In this document: one piece after another, positions 56,003 to 64,000 of the stretch
How the letters are laid out: every line of letters begins with the position of its first letter
How positions within the stretch are numbered: position 1 is the first letter of the stretch
Assembly: GCF_033297405.1 (NCBI RefSeq)
Contig: NW_026944224.1
Location: 1,497,114 to 1,561,113 of the forward strand
Origin: Parathielavia appendiculata
Lineage: Eukaryota > Ascomycota > Sordariomycetes > Sordariales > Chaetomiaceae
Length of the DNA stretch: 64,000 nucleotides
Direction: 5' to 3'
Program-made: the position numbers and the translations under genes
Notes under the pieces: model-generated
What the model saw: only the letters and a program-made list of their open reading frames with translations
Database searches by the model: none
Told to the model about the DNA's origin: nothing

Positions 56003-59000
56003 TCACCAATACGACGGCCGCAACCCTGTAAACCCGACCAGGGCGGCAGACGCCTCACCTGAGTCCTCCCGTTTCCTCTGGCCCGCAAGCTAGGAGCAAA
56101 CCAACACCCGTCAGCCCACAACTATAACCAAAACAAAAGAAGAGAAAAAAGAAGGAGAAAAAAAGAAGAGCAGTCATAGAAAGGGGATTCATCTCACCTC
56201 CAACTGCACCCCCTTATGCACATGGACCAACCAATCCACATAACTCTGCGCCTCATTATTCCTATCCTCCACCAACATCCTCGCAAACTCATACTCGGCT
56301 CCATCGATCCCCTGCCGCGCGAGCTGGATCGTCAACCCCTTGGACCCGCGCATGGTGCGCAAGAACTCGACAATATTCCGCACCTGCGCATTCAGGTGCG
56401 TCTGCAGCACCGGTAGGCCCGAGGTATACGCGTCCAGGCTCTGCAGACTATCCTTGTCCTCGCCAAACAGATCCTGGATCAGATTCGGCGACGTTTGCGC
56501 GTGCATCCACAGCAGCGTCGTCTGCCCGTTATCGATCAAATACACACCACCCGGCTCAACGCGGGCAAAACTTGCGCGCACCGACGGCGGCATGCGGAGG
56601 TGGCCCGTCTGCGGATCCGGGAACCCGTCGTCGGGCTGGAGGTTGTGGAGGGGGATCATGCGCGGGTAGAGGTACAGACTGAGCTCGAGGCAGCCCATGG
56701 AGCGGATGAGGCGCATCTCGTGGACGCGCCGGTCCGTGGTTTCGGAGCCGCCCTTGAAGGCGCGGCATTTCAGCAGGCCGAGCATGTACATGGCAAATTC
56801 CTTTAGTCGTTCCGGCATGACAAGCTGGCCCGGCGGGTGCGCCTGCGACAGGAAGTGCTTGCGGTAGTTGGCCAGCACGTCAATCGTGTGTTCTGTCAGG
56901 CCGAGGCGGACGTCCTTGAGGGTTGCTGACGTGGTGGCGAGCTTGGTGGAGGCCTCCTTGGCAAGGGTGGTGTAGACGGCGTCCTGGTCAATGAACTTGA
57001 TGCTCTCGCGCGCGTTCTCGCTGACGCCGGCGATCACGTTGATGCACCTGACCCTGCGCTGGCCTGATGCCGAGGTGTAGAGCAGCGCGGCCTGGAAGTG
57101 CGCGTCGAGCTTCGAGTCGAGCTTGCCGTCGTAGCCAAAGGTCACGCCGATGGCCTTGTCGGCATCGATGACGCCGATCTCGAGGTCGGCGCCAAAGGTG
57201 TGCTGGATGAAGTTGCCGTGATAGCCCGACACCTGCAGGCCATTGGAGCATCTGACCTTCATAAGCGCCTGGTAACCCGTTTCGCGGGTCACCGCATGCT
57301 TGATTTCCAGCGACAGCCTAGTGTTGTCTCGTGGGGCGATGAAATTGGGGTAGTAGAAGGTCTCGCCGCCGGTGGTGGCGGAAACGTAGCCTATGCATCT
57401 GGTTAGCGGTCGGGGTGGTTGCGGGCAAAACTCAATTCACGTACCAACTGTCGCAATATCCAGGTAGCCGCCCGACGGAGCAGCCATGAAAAAGTCGACG
57501 CCAACACCGACCGAGACCATCTTCTCGGCGACCTTCCTCCAGGCGGGGTGCTCGGTGCTGAACAATTTCTTGTCCGGCTCGCCACCCGGATGCTTGCCGT
57601 CGTCCCTCATGAACAGGCGGCCTGGACCCCAGGTAGGGAGCGCCGAGAGGGAGCAGAAGATCTTGCCGCCAGTCTTTTCCAGCGCAGCGACTGCGGCGTT
57701 CATGGTCGATAGAAGCGCCGGCTCTGGGTTTTTAATGGTCGAGAACATTTGCGGTAGGCGAGTAAGCAGCGAGCTGATGACCGCCTTGGATTCGTAGGGG
57801 TCCACGAACAAGCCCCCGCTAAGCGGCACAAAGGGGTCTTCGACATCGGGCATGATCATCATCTGCGCCTGCTCCAGCGCCGGGCTGACATTGTAGAAGT
57901 GGACCTCCTTGTCATACGTCACGAAGCCGACCTGGGCGCCTGCCGGTATCCTCCGCTTGACCTCGCCGTTCTCGTCTCTCTCCTCGTTGTCCTCGGCGCC
58001 GTATAGGGCGCGCAGGATGCCGTCGCAGAATGATTCGAGAAATCCCTTGTTGAACGATTCTTGTGTTACGTCAATCAAGAATAGATAGCGCAGCCCGACC
58101 GGCTCCCGGGTCCAGTACTCCTTGGGTACTACAAACTCGACCGTACCCCGCGTGAGCTCTGGCCGCTGGTCGCGGTCCACACGGACGCCTTGTGGGCTGG
58201 TGGCGCAGAAATACTCCGGCGGCGTGTCGTTTGCATAGCCGCAGAGGTTGCAGACGAACTTGTTGCCTCCTGAGCGGAACATCATGAAGGGGTTGATGTA
58301 GGCGCGGCATCTGTGGCAGCGAGGCGGGCCAACGTCACCGAAGTCTAGCACGGGAATCTCGAGCTCGCCAGCCTGGAGAGGGGCCATGGGTTGGAGAACG
58401 AGACCGAGGGGCAGGCCTGTACTCTTTAGTCCGTCGGCGGTGGCAGGGATATTGTTCATGGTGAGGCGGGCAAACTTGGGTGAAGCGTTCCCCTGGTCGA
58501 ACGCGACGAAAGAGACCGTGGCTGGGGGAGGCACCAGGCGCTCAAACGTCGGGTATACATTGCTGAAGAAGTACTGCTGTACAGAGTCCCGTGAGAGGGG
58601 CACGCTCGGCATCTCGTCTGGTGACACCCTTGTCTGTCCGGCGGTGGGGACCATGTTCGGCGAGGGTGCAGCATCGGCAAAGCCGCTCCGGGCAGCAAAC
58701 TCGGCAGGGGAGGCGGGAGCAGCCATAAAGCCGGGGCTCACTGGCGCCGGGAACTGGTTCATCTGCGGGCTTAGCCCGGGCCCGTACCGAGAAGCGGCGG
58801 CCGAAGGGTCGGCGTTCAGGTATGGGGTGGCTGGTGTCCCTGCCGGAGGCATTCCATTGAAGGCCTGGGACGAACCCGCGGGCGCCCCAACCTGGTGAAA
58901 TGCGTGACGATCCTTCTTCTTCTTCCTGCCGGTACTGTGGGCTGCCTCGGCGCCGAGGCTCATGCCACCCATCTGCGCGGCCAGCCCCGCATCCTCTGGT

Positions 59001-59173
59001 GTAGGCGGTTGTCCCTGGTAGTAAGCGCCGGGTTGGGGGGACCCGTACTGATATGGATTTGGAGCGACCGGGGGGTGAAACTGGGGAGGCGCCGGCTGGC
59101 TCGTGCGATTCGGGTCGTTTGGGTCAAGGTTCTCGCCTTGACCGAGGGCGTGGTACATGGAGTAATCGGCCAT
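56003..59173 (-). CDS. sec24: COPII coat cargo-binding subunit SEC24
   Basis: With Sec23 forms the inner COPII coat at ER exit sites and selects cargo. Three exons (59173-57445, 57390-56198 and 56089-56003) encode 1,002 aa. The N-terminus MADYSMYHALGQGENLDPND is followed by a Pro/Gln/Ala-rich disordered region. The zinc-finger is CHRC...CNLC (about 284-309, CRAYINPFMMFRSGGNKFVC within it). The trunk domain begins YLFLIDVTQESFNKG, and beta-sandwich, helical and gelsolin-like domains follow (GGVYLIDNGQTTLLWMHAQT). The last exon is short: reading through the second intron would end at ...QLEVR, but GAG|GTGAGA is a donor, and the acceptor at 56090 adds LAGQRKRED... ending RPSYW. The frame is open upstream of 59173 only without a better ATG. 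Confidence 0.93.
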
Positions 59174-59878
59174 TGGATTGTCGAGACGGCAGCGATGGTT
59201 TCTCAGTCCTTCGCGTGATCGAACTGTCGAACTCGGATCAGAACCCAGCTCATAATCGAGACCACTCCAGAAAGACGCTGTGCTTAAAACGGATATTGCA
59301 AGATGAGCGGTAGAGCCGGTGTTTGCAGGGGAAGGTGGCCGGAAAGTGATGTCTTGGACAGTGGTGAAGTGGAAGTGGACGTCGAGTCCCACTTCACTCC
59401 AGTCTCGCTGTGCAGTCGAGCTTCAAGCTGTCCTTTTTCTTCGGCTCAGGCTTGGCTCGGCGCATTGAGCAGGGGTTCGTCGGTGTTCCTGGGCCGGTGC
59501 ATGGGTCTTGGTGGGGCAAATTGCCCGCTGTCACCGCCTCGGCGGACGACAGCTTCAATGTTGCAATTGACGGCCCAGTTTGGCTTGGCTTTTGCCGGCT
59601 CGTCGCGCGTGCCACTGACGCGACAAAGCCGGCGTAGCTTGGAATTGCAAGCCATCGACCTCGGATTCTTTCCCGCAAGAGTCTTCACAACAACAGGACC
59701 CAAGCTATCAGTTCGCCAAAATATACGCGCCACGCAAATTCCTGCGACATCCCCGTCCTTGACCAGAATCATTGTCACGCGAAGCTCAATCCGATCCGAT
59801 AAGCCAACTTCCGAGGCCATATGATAGAACGATGCACCAGCTCTGGCAACCATAACTCGCAGCGACAACGCAGGAGCC
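59174..59878. promoter_or_regulatory. Divergent promoter region, SEC24 / CPSF2
   Basis: A 705-bp region between divergent starts. Both promoters should lie here. A specific binding site could not be identified. Confidence 0.5.
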
Positions 59879-62800
59879 ATGTTCACCTTCACCCCACTTC
59901 AGGGTGCCCTTTCCGAGTCGGCGGCATCGCAGTCGCTACTGGAACTCGACGGCGGTGTCAAGGTACTGGTAGATGTCGGCTGGGACGAGAAGTTTGATGT
60001 CGAAAGGCTGCGCGAGTTGGAAAAGTACGTTGACGCATCGAGCATCGAACATCACAAATAATGAAGAAATGGATCTAAAGGAAGACTGGTTTCTAACGGC
60101 ACCATCTAGGCAAATCCCCACGTTATCGCTCATCCTCTTGACCCATGCGACCGTGAATCACCTCGGCGCATATGCGCACTGCTGCAAGAACTTCCCTCTC
60201 TTCACGCGCATTCCGGTATATGCGACAAGGCCCGTTATTGACCTTGGCCGCACTCTGACCCAGGACCTCTATGCCTCCACGCCGGTCGCTGCAACAACAA
60301 TATCCCCGACATCCCTCGCCGAGGTCTCGTATTCATACGCCCAAACATCATCCGCCGACCACAACCTCCTCCTGCAACCCCCGACACCAGAAGAGATTGC
60401 GCGCTACTTCTCCCTCATTCAACCACTCAAATACTCACAACCGCACCAGCCGCTGCCGTCACCATTCTCACCGCCCCTGAACGGCCTCACCATCACCGCC
60501 TACAACTCGGGCCACACGCTTGGTGGAACAATCTGGCACATCCAGCATGGCCTCGAGTCCATCGTCTACGCCGTCGACTGGAACCAAGCCCGCGAGAACG
60601 TCTTCTCTGGCGCCGCCTGGCTGGGAGGCGCCCACGCAGGCGCAGGCGGTGCTGAGGTGATCGAACAGCTGCGCAAGCCGACCGCTCTGGTATGCAGCAG
60701 TCGGACGCCCGAGGCGGCACTCTCGCGCGCCCGGCGTGACGACCAGCTCCTCGAGTCGGTCAAGCTCTGTATTGCGAGGGGCGGCACGGTGCTGATCCCT
60801 GTTGACTCGAGCGCAAGAGTCCTCGAGCTGTCCTATCTCCTGGAGCACGCCTGGAGGACAGAGGTTGCCAACGACAATGACATCTTCAAGTCGACAAGGG
60901 TTTACCTCGCCGGCCGCAGCATTGGCAGCACCATGAGGAATGCAAGGAGCATGTTGGAGTGGATGGACGACAGCATCGTGAGGGAGTTTGAAGCGGTCGC
61001 TGGCGCTGGCGGAACCCGGGCGGGGAATAGTGGTGCCGGCGGCGGAAAGGCCGGTCCTTTTGACTTCAAGTACCTGAGACTGCTGGAGCGCAAGGCGCAG
61101 GTCGAACGGGTCCTGCAGCAAGCGACTGACGACGCTGAGCCTAGGGGCAGGGTGATTGTGGCCACAGACTCGAGTCTAGAATGGGGCTTCTCCAAAGAGG
61201 TCCTGAGGGTGATTGCTGGGGATGCAAGGAACTTGGTCATTCTCACCGAGAAGCCGCACCTCAATTCAGGCAAGCCATCCATTGCCCGGATGTTGTGGGA
61301 GTGGTGGAAGGAGAGGAAAGATGGCGTCGCTGTCGAACAGACGAGCGGTGGCGACACATTTGAGCAGGTGTACGGAGGCGGTCGCGAGCTAGAAGTGGCA
61401 GAGGCCACCCGGCAGCCGTTGGAGGGTAATGAATTGGGGGTTTACCAACAGTGGCTTGCGACACAACGGCAGCTACAAGCGACATTACAGAGCGGCGGCA
61501 CGGCTGCCTTGGAAGCCTCAGCCGATGTGGTCGACGACGCCTCAGAAACGACAACTGAAACCGAAGAATCTGAGACAGAGCAACAAGGGAAGGCGCTGAA
61601 TGTGTCCACGACGATAGGCCAGGCCAGCCGCAAAAAGGTTGTGCTCACTGACGAAGACCTGGGTATCACCATTCTATTCAAGAAAAAGGGTGTGTACGAT
61701 TTCGATGTCCGGGGCAAGAAGGGCAGGGAGCGCATGTTTCCCACCGTGTTGCGGCGGAAACGGAACGATGAGTTTGGCGAGCTCATTCGTCCCGAAGAGT
61801 ATCTCCGCGCAGAGGAGAGGGAGGATGCCGACGGGCAAGAGGACAGGCAGGATGGAAACAAGCAAGAGCAGGGCCTCGGCAAGAAGCGCAAGTTTGACGA
61901 TGTCGGCGCGGCAAAGGGGGCTTCGAGCAACAAACGACCTCAACCCAAGCGGGCCGTTTCCGACGAGCCAGAGGCGGCCTCTTCTACCGATGGGCATGCC
62001 GGAGACGAACTTGACGAGCTGGAAGATGAGGAAGAAGCTGTTGTCGGGCCAGCCAAGCTGGTCGTCCGCTCACAAGCCATCACTGTCAACCTCCGCATTG
62101 CTTTTGTTGACTTCACCGGCCTGCACGACAAGCGCAGTCTGCACATGCTGATCCCGCTTATCCAGCCGCGCAAGCTGATCCTCGTGGCCGGCGCCGAGGA
62201 CGAGACTCTGACCCTCGCCGCCGACTGCAAGAAGCTGTTGAGCGCCCAGCTCACGTCCGACTCATCCCAGAGCGCCATCGACGTCTTTACCCCCGCCATC
62301 GGCGCCACCGTCAACGCCTCGGTCGACACCAACGCCTGGGTTGTCAAGCTTGCAGATCCCTTCGTCAAGCGCCTCATGTGGCAGAACGTGCGCGGTCTGG
62401 GCATCGTCACGGTCACCGGCCTGCTCCTCCCCGGCGGCGAGGTGGCCCTCCAAGACACGAACACCACCGCCACCAACAACACCACCGGCCCCTCAAACTA
62501 CAACAATGACAACAACGACAACGAAAACGCCTCTAACAAACGCCAGAAACTCGAACTCACCACCACCACCACCACCACCGCCGCCGAACAAGCCGGCACC
62601 ATCACCACCACCAATGCCACCAATGATACCACAACAACAGTAGCCCGCAATGTCCCAACCCTCGACGTCCTCCCACCCACCCTCGCCTCCGCAGTCCGCT
62701 CCGCCGCCCAGCCCCTGCACGTCGGCGACCTGCGCCTGGCCGATCTGAGGAGGGCGATGCTCGGCGCCGGCCACAAGGCCGAGTTCCGCGGCGAGGGGAC

Positions 62801-63014
62801 GCTGCTGGTTGACGGGTGCGTGGCGGTGCGCAAGACCAGCACGGGAAGGGTCGAGGTGGAGAGTGTTGGGCTGCCATTGATTGGCGGGTTGTTGCCGGGG
62901 GCTGGTGGGGTGGATGGGAGAGGGGGTACAAGTCCAGGTGGTGGTGGGATGGGGACTTTGTATGAAGTGCGGAGGAGGATCTATGAGGGGTTGGCTGTTG
63001 TTGCTGGGGCGTAA
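59879..63014 (+). CDS. cft2: Cleavage and polyadenylation factor subunit CPSF2/Cft2 (CPSF100)
   Basis: Structural partner of the CPSF73/Ysh1 endonuclease in mRNA 3'-end processing; nuclear. Two exons (59879-60024 and 60110-63014) encode 1,016 aa. The start MFTFTPLQGALSESAASQSL is typical. The metallo-beta-lactamase fold is kept, but the zinc-binding HxHxDH of the active nuclease is degenerate: it reads LTHATVNHLGAYAH (about 59-72). That agrees with CPSF100 being inactive. The beta-CASP domain (RGGTVLIPVDSSARVLELSY, about 270-290) and the GKKGRERMFP block with a KR-rich linker follow. The C-terminal CPSF100 domain ends the protein. An insert of Asn/Thr repeats (about 832-895: poly-Asn, poly-Thr) interrupts it. 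Confidence 0.92.
62460..62645. repeat. AAC/ACC repeat tract inside the CPSF2 gene
   Basis: Repeated AAC, ACC and AAT codons encode Asn/Thr runs within the C-terminal domain region. The tract stays in frame. Confidence 0.85.
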
Positions 63015-63444
63015 GGAGGGTGAGAGTAAGGTTGGTTGAGGGGCAGGGGGTGCGTTGGACGTGGTTTATCTATAGAGAGAGTGAGTTGAGTGGTAGGCTC
63101 TTTTATGCGTTGATAGGTTTTGTGCCGATTATGTGTATTCTACGGAGGGCGAGGAGAGTAAACGCCAAGCAAGGTTTGTGTTGCCCGGCTCAGTCGTTGT
63201 CTAGAGCCATGGAAGGTGATGACAGATTATGGAATCTCTTGTCCACCCAATGCCGAGGCTCAAGACTGGATTGTGGCCTAGACAGCGGCGATACTCGTCT
63301 GAACTATCAGGGTCTGTGATACGAGGAAGAGGTCTGGCGGAATGACCTTCCCAGCACAGTGGAGTTCCCTCTTGTTGCGCGATTGAACGTGAAAGAATCT
63401 AAAGTGAATCTCTGCCTCAATTATCCTGTGTAATTTTCCAATTA
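63015..63444. other. Intergenic
   Basis: The 3' flank of CPSF2. No gene is recognisable. Confidence 0.55.
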
Positions 63445-63996
63445 CTATACATTTGAATCCTTCTGTGCCCTCAGCATCTCATCCTCCCTACTCCGCCATA
63501 TCCGGTCCCAGCCCCAAGTTCCTACCCTCGCCCAAACTCTTCTCCCCATACCGCCCGCTCTCTGCGGATGAACCACGGAACCTGTTCTCCCCACCGCGCC
63601 ACCTCCCCCGGCCCCAGCCCACTCCCGCCTCGCCGCCCTCGCCATCCGAAGCCGTCTCCTCCACTGCTGCCTCCCCTCCCGCTCCGTATCACCCTGCTGC
63701 CTCCCCTCCCGCTCCGTATCACCCTGCTGCCCTCCGCTACCACTACTAACGTCTCCAGCCGTGACATTGCTAGCGATGTTCGCCGAATGAGCGTGATGGT
63801 GGTGGTGATTATGGTGTTGATAATAAGAATGCAGATACTGATGCCGTCGATCCCCTCCACCGCCTCCTGCACCACCACCAGTACCACCGCTGCCACCAAT
63901 AGCAGCAGCAGCAGCACCTCCCCCAGCGAACACATAACTCAACGCCCGACGTAAGTACCTTTCCACCACCAACCCGCATCGCCTGACCAGCTCCAT
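63445..63996 (-). CDS. Possible protein-coding end, low-complexity, uncertain
   Basis: The minus strand has an open frame of 183 codons, beginning MELVRRCGLVVERYLRRAL and rich in Gly and His (poly-His near the middle). It contains a duplicated ten-residue unit from a 30-bp tandem repeat. It may be the terminal exon of a gene that starts beyond 64000. The plus strand is open here as well, with a GTAAGT donor-like site at 63951, so the coding strand is not settled. I assign no function. Confidence 0.28.
   Translation of the reverse strand: MELVRRCGLVVERYLRRALSYVFAGGGAAAAAIGGSGGTGGGAGGGGGDRRHQYLHSYYQHHNHHHHHAHSANIASNVTAGDVSSGSGGQQGDTEREGRQQGDTEREGRQQWRRRLRMARAARREWAGAGGGGAVGRTGSVVHPQRAGGMGRRVWARVGTWGWDRIWRSREDEMLRAQKDSNV
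63664..63731. repeat. 30-bp tandem repeat, two full units and a partial
   Basis: Units at 63664-63693 and 63694-63723 are identical, followed by eight bases of a third. The unit starts CTGCTGCCTCCCC and ends CCGTATCACC. As 30 is divisible by three, it would preserve any reading frame. Confidence 0.9.
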
Positions 63997-64000
63997 CGCC

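Noticed and set aside
59174..59392. Longer SEC24 N-terminus in the same frame
   Set aside because: The added residues are unlike SEC24, whose N-terminus MADYSMYHALGQG is recognisable at 59173.
63664..63731. CRISPR-like repeat
   Set aside because: The units are directly adjacent without spacers, in a fungal genome; it is a simple tandem duplication.

Overview
The window is fungal nuclear DNA, almost certainly from a filamentous ascomycete (Pezizomycotina) and probably a sordariomycete. The evidence is short introns of about 50-140 bp with GTAAGT/GTACGT-type donors, separately promoted monocistronic genes on both strands, GC-rich coding DNA, and fungal families: a Gap1-type RasGAP, Hpc2, a Pac2-type WOPR regulator, a lysine-rich linker histone H1, a CVNH lectin and a microbial-type PARG. 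There are no bacterial operons, no CRISPR array and no rRNA or tRNA gene that I could support.

Layout. 1-2.2 kb: no gene seen. 2.19-4.76 kb (-): five-exon RasGAP of the Gap1/IQGAP-related class. 4.8-11.8 kb: gene-poor, with a complete 1,385-bp Tc1/mariner element (8297-9681) whose transposase is broken. 11.78-14.07 kb (+): four-exon DHA1-type MFS transporter. 14.66-16.76 kb (-): HIR-complex subunit Hpc2. 18.87-20.19 kb (+): RPAP1. 20.58-21.30 kb (-): secreted CVNH lectin gene with two apparent frameshifts. 22.14-26.83 kb (-): condensin SMC4. 27.14-28.12 kb (+): ELYS-like nuclear pore factor, divergent from SMC4. 28.1-35.9 kb: gene-poor, with a foldback MITE-like element. 35.97-37.63 kb (+): WOPR transcription factor. 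39.0-39.7 kb (-): decayed kinesin motor fragment. 41.38-42.47 kb (+): linker histone H1. 43.89-46.09 kb (+): NPF/proline-rich protein of unknown function. 48.20-49.92 kb (-): mitochondrial asparaginyl-tRNA synthetase. 51.74-52.86 kb (+): microbial-type poly(ADP-ribose) glycohydrolase. 56.00-59.17 kb (-): COPII coat protein SEC24, divergent from CPSF2/Cft2 at 59.88-63.01 kb (+). The last kilobase holds low-complexity open frames that may be the end of a gene continuing past the window.

Most genes are unrelated housekeeping loci, so I see no single pathway or gene cluster. Several act on chromatin or the nucleus (Hpc2, RPAP1, SMC4, ELYS, H1, CPSF2), but their proximity need not be functional. 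The most interesting items are at the level of structure: a pyrimidine-rich MITE family (two inverted copies and one solo end), the foldback element, the decayed Tc1 element, a GC-AG intron in the H1 gene, a TAATG stop/start overlap at the 5' end of the WOPR gene, and the frameshifted CVNH gene. I did not find a convincing new multi-gene system. All exon boundaries were set by eye from splice signals and reading frame, without transcript data.
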